Source: Microbacterium sp. W4I20
GTDB taxonomy: Bacteria > Actinomycetota > Actinomycetes > Actinomycetales > Microbacteriaceae
Direction of reading: 5' to 3'
Assembly (NCBI RefSeq): GCF_030816505.1
Contig: NZ_JAUSYB010000001.1
Span: 496,001 to 560,000, forward strand
Length of the DNA stretch: 64,000 bases
Position numbers and translations under genes: made by a program. Positions 33,852 through 42,753 of this stretch are shown one piece after another; positions within the stretch are counted from its first letter, which is position 1, and each line of letters opens with the position of its first letter. The notes under the pieces were generated by a model. It was not told the origin of the DNA and did no database searches. It worked only from the letters and a program-made list of their open reading frames with translations.

Positions 33852-34540
33852 AGCGTGGCTCCCGCCGTGGTGCGGTTCGCCTCGAAGAGGTCGACGAGGT
33901 CGGCGACGCCGCGGCCGGCGAGCGTGTCCCAGAGATCGTGGGCCCCGATGCCGTCCAGCGACACGATGTGCGGAACACCGAGGGCCACGGCTCCCGACGC
34001 GATCCCGGCGCGCAGGCCGGTCGGAGAATCCTCGATCACCACGGCATCCGCGATGTCGACGTCGAGCAGCGCGGCGGCCTGCAGGTACGGCTCCGGGTGC
34101 GGCTTCGGGTTGTCGACGTCATCGCCTGCGACGACGATGTCGAAAGCCTCGAAGTCGATGAGATCGACGACGTTCAGCGCCATCCGCCGCAGCGACATGG
34201 TGACGAGCCCCGTCGGTATGCCTGCGTCCTTCAGCTCGGCGAGCAGCTCGCGGGCGCCGGGCCGGAAAGGAACACCCTGGGTGCGGAGCAGATCCTGCAC
34301 GACGTCCGTCAGGTGCGACACGATCGCCTCGGGTTCCATCGCGACGCCCGCGTTCTGCAGGATGATCGCACTGTCGATCAGTCCGCTGCCGACGAGCTGC
34401 AGGGCGTCCTCGTGACTCCAGGATCCGCCGAAGGATTCGACCAGCGAGGTCTCGGCCGCCATCCAATACGGCTCGGTGTCGACGAGGGTTCCATCCATGT
34501 CCCAGAGGACTGCGCGGGGCTTTCTGCTCACTGAACCCAT
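33848..34540 (-). CDS. HAD-family hydrolase (beta-phosphoglucomutase/phosphatase-like)
   Basis: 230 aa. Motif I AVLWDMDGTLVDTEP gives the nucleophile Asp near residue 15. Motif II is GLVTMSLRRMA near 116, and motifs III-IV are KPHPEPYLQAA near 152 and VIEDSPTGLRAGIASG near 170. A helical cap sits between motifs I and II. Substrates of this subgroup are small phosphorylated metabolites. It is the first gene of the long leftward operon. TAGCAT overlaps the ATG at 34540, so the real, leaderless start may be the in-frame GTG at 34531, which keeps the whole domain. Confidence 0.87.
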   Translation of the reverse strand: MGSVSRKPRAVLWDMDGTLVDTEPYWMAAETSLVESFGGSWSHEDALQLVGSGLIDSAIILQNAGVAMEPEAIVSHLTDVVQDLLRTQGVPFRPGARELLAELKDAGIPTGLVTMSLRRMALNVVDLIDFEAFDIVVAGDDVDNPKPHPEPYLQAAALLDVDIADAVVIEDSPTGLRAGIASGAVALGVPHIVSLDGIGAHDLWDTLAGRGVADLVDLFEANRTTAGATL

Positions 34541-34619
34541 GCTAGCCGGGCTCCGCCCACATCCCCTCGCCGCGGACTAGCCTGGAGGGATACGTCCTCG
34601 ATCTCGAAGGGAGCCCCCG

Positions 34620-35468
34620 ATGGATGTCCTCGGTTCACGCATCATCATCGCCGCCTTCGACGGCTGGAACGACGCGGGCGAAGCAGCCAGTGGCGCCGTC
34701 GAGGCATTGCGTTCATCGGCGGAGTACGAACTCGTGCACTCCGTCGACCCCGAGCTGTACTTCGACTATCAGTACACCCGGCCGGCGACGCGGATGGATG
34801 CCGAAGGCCACCGGCAGCTGAAATGGCCGGAGGCGGGACTGTGGCGTCCGCTCGACCCGGGCCCCGGGCCCGAGTTCTGGCTTCTCACCGGCGTGGAGCC
34901 CGCACGCACCTGGCAGGCGTTCGCCGCCGAGTTCATCGACATCGCCCTGCGCGACGACATCACCGGACTCGTGACGATGGGCGCGATGCTGGCGGACGTG
35001 CCGCATACGCGTCCTATCTCGATCTTCGCCTCCAGCCAGAACGAGCAGGTGCGCGAGGCGCACGACCTCGAGCGCTCCCTCTACGAAGGTCCGGTCGGCA
35101 TACTCAGCGTGTTCGAGCACTTCGCCGAGAGCGCCGGCATCCCGACAGCGGGCCTGTGGGCGAGCGTTCCGCACTACGTCGCGTCGGCGACGCCCTCGCC
35201 GAAGGTCACGCTCGCTCTGCTGGACCGGCTCGAGGAGCTCACCGGCGTCGACGTCGATCGTCAGCGCCTGCGCACTGAGGCGGCCGCGTGGGAGGCGTCC
35301 ATCGACGCTGCGGCATCCGAGGACGAGGACATGGCGGAGTACATCCACCAACTCGAGCGCACGCGCGACACCTGGGACTCCCCCGAGGCATCGGGCGACG
35401 CCATCGCCCAGGCGTTCGAGCGCTACCTGCGTCGCCGAGGCGACGCCCCCGGCGACCACAAGCGCTGA
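34620..35468 (+). CDS. PAC2-family protein
   Basis: 282 aa. The family core is IIIAAFDGWNDAGEAASGAVEAL near residues 8-30, DFTRP-like DYQYTRPATRMD near 49, and LLTGVEPARTWQAFAAEFID near 88-107. VTMGAMLADVPHTRP near 118 and ESAGIPTAGLWASVPHYV near 170 follow. PAC2 proteins resemble eukaryotic/archaeal proteasome-assembly chaperones, but they are common in actinobacteria without proteasomes and their role there is unknown. AAGGGAG at 34607-34613 is the Shine-Dalgarno. It is divergent from the HAD-trmI operon. Confidence 0.9.
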   Translation: MDVLGSRIIIAAFDGWNDAGEAASGAVEALRSSAEYELVHSVDPELYFDYQYTRPATRMDAEGHRQLKWPEAGLWRPLDPGPGPEFWLLTGVEPARTWQAFAAEFIDIALRDDITGLVTMGAMLADVPHTRPISIFASSQNEQVREAHDLERSLYEGPVGILSVFEHFAESAGIPTAGLWASVPHYVASATPSPKVTLALLDRLEELTGVDVDRQRLRTEAAAWEASIDAAASEDEDMAEYIHQLERTRDTWDSPEASGDAIAQAFERYLRRRGDAPGDHKR

Positions 35469-35501
35469 CGCCCCCGGCTCGGCTCGGCCTCGAGCCTCGG
35501 C

Positions 35502-36326
35502 TCAGGCGGCGATGACGCCGGTGCCGAGCAGCACGAGCAGCACGGTGCCGAGCAGGATGCGATAGATCACGAACGGCAGGAAGCTGCGCTTCGAGATGAA
35601 GTTCATGAAGAACGCGATCACGCCGAGCGCGACCACGAAGGCGATGCCGGTGGCGGCGAGGGTGTCTCCGAACGAGAAGAACGACGGCTCACCCCAGCTC
35701 TTGAACACCTGGTAGAAGCCGCTGCCGAAGACGGCGGGAATGGCGAGCAGGAACGCGTAGCGCGCGGCAGCCGCGCGCTCGTAGCCCAGGAAGAGGCCCA
35801 TGGTGATGGTGCCGCCCGAACGGGAGACGCCGGGAATCAGGGCGAGCGCCTGCGCGAAGCCGAACGCGATGCCGTGCGGGTAGGTGAGGTCGCCGAGCTT
35901 CCGGCGCTTGGCGCCGACGTGGTCGGCGATGCCGAGCAGTATCCCGAACGCGATGAGCATGATCGCGACGATCCACAGCGAGCGGAACACGGTCTCGATC
36001 TGGTCCTGGAAGAGGAGGCCGAGCACGACGATCGGGATGCTGCCGATGATGATCATCCAGCCCATCCGGGCGTCGGGATCGGAGCGCGGCGCCTTGCCGA
36101 CGAGCGACCGACACCACTGCGTGATGATGCGCACGATGTCCCGCCAGAAGAACACGACGACGGCCGCCTCGGTGCCGATCTGCGTGATGGCGGTGAAGGC
36201 CGCTCCGGGGTCCTCCCCCGACGGCAGGAAGGTGCCGAGGATGCGCAGGTGCGCGCTCGAGGAGATGGGCAGGAACTCGGTGAGTCCCTGGACGATGCCG
36301 AGGATCAGCGCTTCGAGCAGGTGCAT
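35502..36326 (-). CDS. uppP: Undecaprenyl-diphosphatase
   Basis: 274 aa, BacA/UppP family, with about eight hydrophobic segments. Its signatures are [18 protein letters not shown] (about residues 11-28), [23 protein letters not shown] (about 162-184, given as the conserved PGVSRSG box) and a conserved terminal membrane segment. It recycles the lipid carrier for cell-wall synthesis by removing one phosphate from undecaprenyl pyrophosphate. The ATG follows a GAAGGCCCC stretch. It lies 42 bases after the M20 peptidase gene. Confidence 0.95.
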   Translation of the reverse strand: MHLLEALILGIVQGLTEFLPISSSAHLRILGTFLPSGEDPGAAFTAITQIGTEAAVVVFFWRDIVRIITQWCRSLVGKAPRSDPDARMGWMIIIGSIPIVVLGLLFQDQIETVFRSLWIVAIMLIAFGILLGIADHVGAKRRKLGDLTYPHGIAFGFAQALALIPGVSRSGGTITMGLFLGYERAAAARYAFLLAIPAVFGSGFYQVFKSWGEPSFFSFGDTLAATGIAFVVALGVIAFFMNFISKRSFLPFVIYRILLGTVLLVLLGTGVIAA

Positions 36327-36368
36327 GGAGGGGCCTTCTGGTGAGTGGACAGCGCGGGAGCGACGGGC

Positions 36369-37664
36369 TCAGTACGTACGCAGCAGATCGGCCAGCACGC
36401 GCTGGCCGAAGACAAGCGATTCTACGGGCACGCGCTCGTCGACTCCGTGGAACATCCCGGTGAAGTCGAGGTCGGCGGGAAGTCGCAGCGGCGCGAATCC
36501 GTAGCCCGTGATGTCGAGCGACGCCAGCGCCTTGTTGTCGGTCCCGGCGCCGAGGAGGTACGGGATGACCGGCACTCCGGGGTCGTGGCGGCCGATGCTC
36601 GCCACCATCGCCTCGACCAGCTCGCCCTCGAAGGGAGTCTCCATGCCGATGTCGCGCACCACCGTCTCGATGACGATCTCGTCGCCGACGATCTGCTGCA
36701 GCTCGGCCAGCACATCGTCTTCGGTCCCGGGGATGACCCGCACGTCGATGAGCGCCTCGGCCCGCTCGGGGATCACGTTGTGCTTGTAGCCGGCGCTCAG
36801 CGCGGTCGGATTCGTCGTGGTGCGGAACGTCGAGCGCAGGAAGGCCTCCGCGGGGCCCGCTGCGGCGGCGAGAGCATCCGGATCGTCCGTGCTGCGTCCG
36901 GTGAGCGCGCCGAGCCCCTCGAGCAGCGCGGTGGTGGTCGGGGTGAGGCGGATCGGCCAGCGGGTCCGTCCGATCGCCGCCACGGCCTCGGCGAGCTTGG
37001 TCACCGCGTTGTCGTCGTGCAGGCGGCTCCCATGCCCCGCTCGCCCCTTCGCCACCAGACGGATCCAGATGAGGGCCTTCTCGCCGACCTGGAGCAGATA
37101 CGCGCGCCGGTCGTCCACGGTGATGGAGTATCCGCCGACCTCGCTGATCGCCGCCGTCGCGCCCGCGAACCATTCGGGCCGGTCCTGCACGACCAGCGCC
37201 GAGCCCTCCACGCCGCCGTTCTCCTCGTCGGCGAAGAAGGCCAGCACCAGATCGCGCTCCGGCTGCTCCCCCGCGCGCAGGATCTCCGCCACCGCGGTGA
37301 GGATCATCGCGTTCATGTTCTTCATGTCGACGGCGCCGCGGCCCCAGAGCATCCCGTCCTGCACGAGGCCAGCGAACGGGTCGACGGTCCAGTCCTCCGC
37401 CATCGCCGGGACGACGTCGAGGTGACCGTGCACGACCAGTGCGGGCTTGTCCCTGTCGCGGCCGGGGACGCGGGCCATCACGTTGGTGCGGCGCGGTATC
37501 GGTTCGTAGTACTCGACGTCCAGCCCGAGGCCCTCCAGGTAGGCGCCCACGTACTCCGCGGCCTCCCGCTCCCCCTCGGCTCTGCCGCCGCCGAAGTTCG
37601 ACGTGTCGAAGCGGATGAGGTCGCTCGCGATGCGAACGACCTCCGGCAGTGAAGGATCGATCAT
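36369..37664 (-). CDS. M20/M25/M40-family metallopeptidase
   Basis: 431 aa. Metal and catalytic residues are visible: His and Asp in VVHGHLDVVPA (about 79), Asp in WGRGAVDMKNM (about 110), Glu-Glu in FADEENGGVEGS (about 145), and a His near SRLHDDN (about 215). The dimerisation domain lies between residues about 190 and 310. It is close to the ArgE/DapE/PepV group, and most such actinobacterial proteins are annotated as dipeptidases. The exact substrate cannot be read. It is followed by uppP on the same strand. Confidence 0.9.
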   Translation of the reverse strand: MIDPSLPEVVRIASDLIRFDTSNFGGGRAEGEREAAEYVGAYLEGLGLDVEYYEPIPRRTNVMARVPGRDRDKPALVVHGHLDVVPAMAEDWTVDPFAGLVQDGMLWGRGAVDMKNMNAMILTAVAEILRAGEQPERDLVLAFFADEENGGVEGSALVVQDRPEWFAGATAAISEVGGYSITVDDRRAYLLQVGEKALIWIRLVAKGRAGHGSRLHDDNAVTKLAEAVAAIGRTRWPIRLTPTTTALLEGLGALTGRSTDDPDALAAAAGPAEAFLRSTFRTTTNPTALSAGYKHNVIPERAEALIDVRVIPGTEDDVLAELQQIVGDEIVIETVVRDIGMETPFEGELVEAMVASIGRHDPGVPVIPYLLGAGTDNKALASLDITGYGFAPLRLPADLDFTGMFHGVDERVPVESLVFGQRVLADLLRTY

Positions 37665-37736
37665 GCCCTCAGGCTACCCAAAGGGCGTGCCACGCCCGGG
37701 CGTCACGCTCGGTTCGAGCGGCGTCTCAGAACGTGC

Positions 37737-37742
37737 TAATCT
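37737..37742 (+). promoter_or_regulatory. Probable -10 element of tRNA-Leu
   Basis: TAATCT lies 33 bases before the tRNA 5' end. A weak TTCGAG -35 (37713-37718) is 18 bases upstream. Confidence 0.4.
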
Positions 37743-37775
37743 CATTCTTCGGTCGGCAACGATCATCCAACACCT

Positions 37776-37858
37776 GCGCGGGTGGCGGAATGGTAGACGC
37801 GCTACGTTGAGGTCGTAGTGCCCGTAAGGGCGTGGGGGTTCAAGTCCCCCTCCGCGCA
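37776..37858 (+). tRNA. tRNA-Leu (anticodon GAG)
   Basis: An 83-nt class II tRNA with a long variable arm (GTGCCCGTAAGGGC region). The acceptor pairs GCGCGGG (37776-37782) with TCCGCGC (37851-37857), followed by discriminator A. The anticodon stem CTACG/CGTAG holds the loop TTGAGGT with anticodon GAG at 37809-37811. The T arm is GGGGG-TTCAAGT-CCCCC. The 3' CCA is not encoded. Confidence 0.95.
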
Positions 37859-37864
37859 CAAGAA

Positions 37865-37896
37865 CAAGAGGCGGTCCCGAGAGGGACCGCCTCTTG
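37865..37896. terminator. Hairpin terminator between tRNA-Leu and the VIT1 gene
   Basis: A perfect 14-bp stem: CAAGAGGCGGTCCC (37865-37878) pairs with 37883-37896 around a GAGA loop. It serves the tRNA from the left and the convergent VIT1 gene from the right. Confidence 0.85.
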
Positions 37897-37905
37897 CGTT
37901 TGCGG

Positions 37906-39000
37906 TCAGGCGACGCCCACTCCGAACAGCAGGCCGAGTGCATACGTGACGGCGGCGGCGCCGAAGCCGATGGCCAGTTGACGGAGCGCACGGCGGAGCG
38001 GCGGACCGCCGGAGAGGACACCCACCATCGCACCGGTGCTCAGCAAGGCCACTCCGACGAGCACGAGGGCGACGATCACCGCGGTTGCACCCTGGAGGCC
38101 GAAGATCCACGGCAGCACCGGGATGATCGCGCCGGAGGCGAACAGCAGGAAGCTGGAGATGGCGGCCGTCCAGTCGCTGCCGACGATGTCGTGGTCCCCG
38201 CCCGGCACGGTCACTGGACCCGTCGCGGCACGCCGCGCGCCGGCCTTGGCAGCCTCGACGATGCGGTGTGCGCGTTCGAGTGCTTCCGTCTGATCCATTC
38301 CTCTGGCTCGGAACACGAGGGCGAGCTCGTTCTCGTCGATGTCGAGATCGCCGGCGGCGTCCGCGGCATCCTCGTTCGCCTCGGTCGCCGCCAGCAGCTC
38401 GCGCTGGGAGCGCACGGACACGAACTCGCCCGCACCCATCGAGAGCGCACCGGCCAGCAGCCCGGCGATGCCGCTGAAGAGCACGAACCCGGAGCTCACC
38501 CCCGTCGCGCCGATGCCGAGCACGAGGGCGAGGTTGCTCACCAGGCCGTCGTTGGCGCCGAAGACCGCCGCACGGAACGATCCGGACAGACGACGCCGGC
38601 CACGGGCCGCGAGGCCCCGCACCACCTCGTAGTGGATCTTCTCGTCCGCCCGCATCGCCGGTGTCGCATACTGCTCGGAGTCGTAGGGCGAACGGGCCTC
38701 CGCGCTCTGCGCGAGCGCGAGCACGAAGATCGATCCGAACCGGCCGGCCATCCAGCCGAGCAGACGCGAACGGATGCCCGCGCGGGGCAGCCGGGACGGC
38801 TCCCCGTCGAGGAGGTCGAGCCAGTGCTGCTCGTGCCGCCGTTCCGCATCTGCGAGACGCAACAGGATATCCCTCTCCTCGCCCGTGCGCCGTGCGGCGA
38901 GCTTCTGGTATACCGAACCCTCGGCACGCTCCTCGACCAGGTAGCGCGCCCAGCGGCGACGGTCGGCAGCGGTGGGCTCGGCTGCAGCGGGGGCTGTCAT
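37906..39000 (-). CDS. VIT1/CCC1-family transporter with an N-terminal rubrerythrin-like domain
   Basis: 364 aa. Residues 1-145 form a ferritin-like helical domain: RYLVEERAEGSVYQKLA near 19, LADAERRHEQHWL near 50 with carboxylate and His ligands, and DEKIHYEVVRGLA near 118. The membrane part has the VIT1 signature FRAAVFGANDGLVSNLALVLG (about 142-162, conserved NDG), then SMGAGEFVSVRSQREL (about 187), and three more hydrophobic segments. Such fused proteins move Fe(II) or Mn(II). The ATG at 39000 has GGAGG five bases upstream; an in-frame start at 39018 lacks this. Confidence 0.88.
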   Translation of the reverse strand: MTAPAAAEPTAADRRRWARYLVEERAEGSVYQKLAARRTGEERDILLRLADAERRHEQHWLDLLDGEPSRLPRAGIRSRLLGWMAGRFGSIFVLALAQSAEARSPYDSEQYATPAMRADEKIHYEVVRGLAARGRRRLSGSFRAAVFGANDGLVSNLALVLGIGATGVSSGFVLFSGIAGLLAGALSMGAGEFVSVRSQRELLAATEANEDAADAAGDLDIDENELALVFRARGMDQTEALERAHRIVEAAKAGARRAATGPVTVPGGDHDIVGSDWTAAISSFLLFASGAIIPVLPWIFGLQGATAVIVALVLVGVALLSTGAMVGVLSGGPPLRRALRQLAIGFGAAAVTYALGLLFGVGVA

Positions 39001-39020
39001 GGATCCTCCAGATGTCACGA

Positions 39021-39037
39021 TGTCCGACGCGCGGACA
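39021..39037. promoter_or_regulatory. Inverted repeat upstream of the VIT1 gene
   Basis: TGTCCG and CGGACA flank a five-base spacer, 21 bases before the VIT1 start codon. The position suits an operator, possibly for a metal regulator, but no family consensus is recognised. The rest of the 154-base gap (39001-39154) shows only a short CGGGC/GCCCG hairpin. Confidence 0.3.
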
Positions 39038-39154
39038 ACCGTTCCACGCTAGCCCGGCGGGCTTGCCCGATCGCACGGAAGCCACGGATTGCCAGCATTT
39101 CGGGGATCCGAACCCGCCGAGGTCTCACCTGGCCGAGGAGTCGGGCGCCCGACG

Positions 39155-40927
39155 TCAGGAGCGCACGCGCTTGCGGAGCACCTCGATGCGGGACTGCAGC
39201 TGTGTCACCGTGGCCTGAGCCACCGCGGGTCCGCCGCAGATGCGCCGGAGCTCGGCGTGCACGGCACCGTGCGGCTCGCCCTTCTGACGCGCGTACAGGC
39301 CCACGAGACTGTTCAGGAGCTGGCGCTGCTCCTTGAGCGTGCGGTGGAGAGGCGCAGGGAGGGTCGTCGTCTCTGTCGGGCTCGCCGAGGCCTCGCGAGC
39401 CTCGCGCAGTCGGGACTGGCGGCTCTGACGCTGCATGAGGAGCTCGTGCACGTGCTCCGGCTCGAGGAGACCGGGAAATCCGATGAATTCCTCCTCTTCG
39501 GGCGTGCCGGGTTCGGCGAGCTGCCCGAACTCCTGCCCTTCGAAGACCACGCGGTCGAAATGGGCGACCGACTCGAGCGCCTGATAGCTGAACTCCTGCG
39601 TCAGGGCGTCGGACGCGTCGTCCTCGCGATTGGCGCTGTCGAGCAGGGAGTCCTCGAGGCCGTCGTCGTCCTGGGACTGCCGGTCGAGCGCATGATCGCG
39701 CTGCTTGTCCATCTCGCCCGCGAGCCCCATCAGGACCGGAACCTGCGGCAGGAAGACGCTCGCGGCCTCGCCTCGACGTCGAGCCCGCACGAACCGGCCG
39801 ATGGCCTGGGCGAAGAACAGCGGTGTCGACGACGACGTGGCGTACACGCCGACCGCGAGCCGCGGCACGTCGACGCCCTCCGACACCATGCGGACCGCCA
39901 CCATCCAGCGCGCGTCGCTCGCGCTGAACTTCTCGATCCGCTCCGAGGCCGTCGCGTCGTCGGACAGGACGACAGTGGGCTGCTGGCCGCTGATGCTGTG
40001 CAGGATCTTGGCGTAGGCGCGGGCGACGGTCTGATCCGTCGCGAGCACCAGTCCCCCGGCATCCGGAACATGGTGGCGGATCTCGGTCAGGCGACGGTCG
40101 GCGGCCGACAGCACCGCAGGCATCCACTGCCCCTCGGGATCGAGGGCCGTCCGCCATGCCTGCGACGTGACGTCCTTCGTGTTGTCCTGCCCGAGATGCG
40201 TCTCGAGCTCGTCGCCCGCGGTCGTCCGCCACCGCATCTTGCCCGCGTACATGTGGAACAGCACCGGGCGCACGACGCCGTCGGCGAGTGCCCGGCCATA
40301 GCCGTAGTTGTAGTCGGTGCGCGAGATGCGCGCACCGGAGTCGTCGGGGTGGTACTCCACGAACGGGATCGGCGCGGTGTCGCTGCGGAACGGCGTACCC
40401 GACAGGAGCAGGCGGCGCTTCGCGGGACCGTAGGCATCGCGGATCGCATCGCCCCAGCTCAGGGCGTCGCCGCCGTGGTGCACCTCGTCGAGGATGACGA
40501 GGGTCTTCGCGTCTTCGGTCAGGTGCCGGTGGACGGAGGATTTCGCCGCGACCTGCGCGTAGGTCACCACGGCCCCGTGATAGTGCCGCGCCGGGGCCCA
40601 GTCGCTGTTGCGGAAGCGGGGGTCGAGACGGATGTGCACGCGAGCTGCGGCATCGGCCCACTGCGTCTTGAGGTGCTCGGTCGGCGCGACCACGATGATG
40701 CGGTTGACCTCGCCTGTGCGCATCAGCTCGACCGCCAGGGTGAGTGCGAACGTGGTTTTCCCGGCACCCGGCGTGGCGGCGACGAGGAAGTCGCGCTGAT
40801 CGGCCTCGAAGTAGCGCTCCAGGGCCTCCTGCTGCCAGGCGCGCAGCTTGCTGGCGGTTCCCCACGGGGCGCGCTGGGGAAAGGACGGAGAGAGCATCGG
40901 CTCCACGATAATCGCTCCGTCGGACAT
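39155..40927 (-). CDS. Superfamily 2 DEVH-box helicase (XPB/type III restriction-like)
   Basis: 590 aa. It has LRAWQQEALERYF (Q-like motif, about 31), VAATPGAGKTTFALTLA (Walker A, about 51), VVAPTEHLKTQWA (Ia, about 81), LVILDEVHHGGDAL (II, about 146) and LLSGTPFRSD (III, about 174). VRMVSEGVDVPRLAVGVYAT (V, about 356) and QAIGRFVRAR (VI, about 383) follow. The C-terminal 170 residues are helical and charged. It has no nuclease motif and no methylase neighbour, so a restriction role is unlikely; repair or recombination is a guess. The ATG at 40927 begins MSDGAIIVE; ATG 40897 is the alternative. Confidence 0.88.
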   Translation of the reverse strand: MSDGAIIVEPMLSPSFPQRAPWGTASKLRAWQQEALERYFEADQRDFLVAATPGAGKTTFALTLAVELMRTGEVNRIIVVAPTEHLKTQWADAAARVHIRLDPRFRNSDWAPARHYHGAVVTYAQVAAKSSVHRHLTEDAKTLVILDEVHHGGDALSWGDAIRDAYGPAKRRLLLSGTPFRSDTAPIPFVEYHPDDSGARISRTDYNYGYGRALADGVVRPVLFHMYAGKMRWRTTAGDELETHLGQDNTKDVTSQAWRTALDPEGQWMPAVLSAADRRLTEIRHHVPDAGGLVLATDQTVARAYAKILHSISGQQPTVVLSDDATASERIEKFSASDARWMVAVRMVSEGVDVPRLAVGVYATSSSTPLFFAQAIGRFVRARRRGEAASVFLPQVPVLMGLAGEMDKQRDHALDRQSQDDDGLEDSLLDSANREDDASDALTQEFSYQALESVAHFDRVVFEGQEFGQLAEPGTPEEEEFIGFPGLLEPEHVHELLMQRQSRQSRLREAREASASPTETTTLPAPLHRTLKEQRQLLNSLVGLYARQKGEPHGAVHAELRRICGGPAVAQATVTQLQSRIEVLRKRVRS

Positions 40928-40961
40928 CGGCGCACGCCGGTCGAGGTGTCGTACGGCGGAG

Positions 40962-40967
40962 TAGGCT
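40962..40967 (+). promoter_or_regulatory. -10 element of the second SGNH hydrolase gene
   Basis: TAGGCT lies 54 bases before the ATG at 41022. This gene has a conventional leader with AAGGAGA at 41010-41016, unlike its leaderless paralogue at 7061. Confidence 0.4.
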
Positions 40968-41021
40968 CGGTCACTGCGATGCGGCCACCGCCGCGCGCGA
41001 CTGTTCGCGAAGGAGAGCTGG

Positions 41022-41849
41022 ATGACCGACCAGGATTCGACTCGGACCCCCGACTCCGACAACCCCACCGTCCACCCCTGGCGCCGCTTCGTCGCCATCG
41101 GGGATTCGTTCACCGAAGGCATCGGCGACCCCGATCCCGCGTCGCCAGGGCAGCACCGTGGATGGGCCGACCGCGTCGCCGATGTCCTCGGGCAGCAGGT
41201 CGACGACTTCGCCTACGCGAATCTCGCCGTACGCGGAAAGCTGATCTCGCAGATCGTCGCGGATCAGATCGAGCCCGCAGTCGCCTTACACCCCGACCTC
41301 GTGTCGATCTGCGCGGGCGGCAACGACGTGATCCGCCCCGGCACCGATCCGGACGCCATCGCCGCGCAGCTGGAGGATGCCGTGACCCGGCTCTCCTCCA
41401 CGGGAGCCACCATCCTGCTCTTCACCGGGCTCGACACCGGCTTCACCCCGGTCTTCCGCGCTTTCCGCGGCAAGGTCGCGATCTACAACGAGAACGTGCG
41501 GGCGATCGCCGAACGCCACGACTGCATCGTCGCGGACCAGTGGGCGCTCAAGGTCGTCCAGGACATGCGGTTCTTCGACGACGACCGTCTGCACTACAAC
41601 GCGCTCGGGCATCACGAGGTCGCGCGCATGGCGCTGCGCGCGCTCAACGTGCCGAACGACCTCGAGGCCATGCAGCCGGAGCCGTTCCCCGTGCGTACCT
41701 GGCGCGAGGCGCGATCCGAGGACTTCGGCTGGGCGCGCGAGCACCTGGTGCCGTGGGTGCTGCGTCGGCTGCGGCACCAGTCGTCCGGAGACCACGTCGC
41801 GGCGAAGCGCCCCGACCCCTCCCCCGTGTTCCGGCACGAGCAGGACTGA
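41022..41849 (+). CDS. SGNH/GDSL-family hydrolase (copy 2)
   Basis: 275 aa. Block I is FVAIGDSFTEGIGD (Ser near 28), block II AYANLAVRGKLI near 66, block III CAGGNDVIRPG near 98, and block V DDRLHYNALGHHEVARMAL near 186-204 with the Asp-His pair. It is clearly related to the protein at 7061-7816 over the whole length, with an extra 20 hydrophilic residues at the start. It shares the C-terminal pattern of an Arg-rich stretch followed by SSGDHVAAKRP. No export signal is seen. Substrate unknown. AAGGAGA precedes the ATG. Confidence 0.88.
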   Translation: MTDQDSTRTPDSDNPTVHPWRRFVAIGDSFTEGIGDPDPASPGQHRGWADRVADVLGQQVDDFAYANLAVRGKLISQIVADQIEPAVALHPDLVSICAGGNDVIRPGTDPDAIAAQLEDAVTRLSSTGATILLFTGLDTGFTPVFRAFRGKVAIYNENVRAIAERHDCIVADQWALKVVQDMRFFDDDRLHYNALGHHEVARMALRALNVPNDLEAMQPEPFPVRTWREARSEDFGWAREHLVPWVLRRLRHQSSGDHVAAKRPDPSPVFRHEQD

Positions 41850-41870
41850 GCGACACCCCTGCTGAGTCCC

Positions 41871-42671
41871 TCAGCGCTTCAGCGCCCAGAGCGCGACGGC
41901 CGCCGCAGAGGCCACATTGAGCGAGTCGACGCCGCCGGACATCGGGATCGTGACGACGTGGTCGGCGCTGTCGATGGTGGCGTGCGACAGCCCGTCACCC
42001 TCCGACCCCATCACGAGCGCGACACGCTCCGGACGATCTGCGGCGTAGGCATCGAGCGTCATCGCATCCTCGGAGAGCGCCAGGGCCGCGATGTCGAAAC
42101 CGGCCGCATGCAGGTCGGCCACGGCTTCGTCCCACTCATCGATACGCGCCCACGGCACCTGGAAGACGGTGCCCATGCTCACCCGGACACTGCGCCGGTA
42201 GAGCGGATCCGCTCCGCCGGGTGACACCAGCACGGCGTCGGCCCCGAGACCGGCGGCCGCGCGGAAGGCGGCGCCGACGTTCGTGTGGTCCCCGATGTTC
42301 TCCAGGATCAGCACCAGACGGGCACCTTCGAGGAGGTCGCGCACGGCCGGCAGCTCGGGACGGTGCATCGACGCGATGGTCCCCCGGTGCACGGCGAAGC
42401 CGGTGACCGCCTCGGCCACCTCGTCGGGCACGACGTAGACCGGGACGTCGAGATCGCCGACGATCGCCCGGATGTCGTCGATCCGGCGCTCCTGCACGAG
42501 CACCGAGCGCGGTCGATGACCGGCCGCGACCGCACGCGCGATGACCTTCGTCGATTCCGCGATGTACAGACCGCCGGACGGCTCGCGCATCGTGCGGAGC
42601 GCCGTGTCGGTGAGCCCCCGGTAGTCGTCGAGACGGGGGTCGGCCGCATCGGGCACGAAGAGGATTTCCAC
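41871..42671 (-). CDS. TrmH-family (SpoU) RNA 2'-O-methyltransferase
   Basis: 266 aa, SPOUT fold. An N-terminal substrate-binding domain (LYIAESTKVIARAVAAGHRPRSVLV, in pieces, near 32-56) is followed by the SAM-knot motifs: VLILENIGDHTNVGAAFR (motif 1, about 128), ALVMGSEGDGLS (motif 2, about 211) and IPMSGGVDSLNVASAAAVAL (motif 3, about 235). It methylates a ribose in rRNA or tRNA; the site is not known. Three adjacent GTG codons (42680, 42677, 42671) could start it. I chose 42671 because CAGAGT ends seven bases before it. It is divergent from the sirtuin gene. Confidence 0.87.
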   Translation of the reverse strand: MEILFVPDAADPRLDDYRGLTDTALRTMREPSGGLYIAESTKVIARAVAAGHRPRSVLVQERRIDDIRAIVGDLDVPVYVVPDEVAEAVTGFAVHRGTIASMHRPELPAVRDLLEGARLVLILENIGDHTNVGAAFRAAAGLGADAVLVSPGGADPLYRRSVRVSMGTVFQVPWARIDEWDEAVADLHAAGFDIAALALSEDAMTLDAYAADRPERVALVMGSEGDGLSHATIDSADHVVTIPMSGGVDSLNVASAAAVALWALKR

Positions 42672-42753
42672 GAGCACCACTCTGCCACCCGACGACCGAC
42701 GCACGGCGCGACCCACCCCCGCCGCACGCCGTAGACTCCTTCGGGGAGGTCCT

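Noticed and set aside
39155..40927. Type III restriction or defence system around the DEVH helicase
   Set aside because: There is no methylase, nuclease domain or other defence gene within reach. The neighbours are a transporter and an SGNH hydrolase.
39089..41920. 943-codon open frame on the plus strand across the helicase and SGNH genes
   Set aside because: It covers parts of two real genes in wrong frames, is low in complexity and has no promoter or family match. It reflects only the scarcity of stop codons at high GC.
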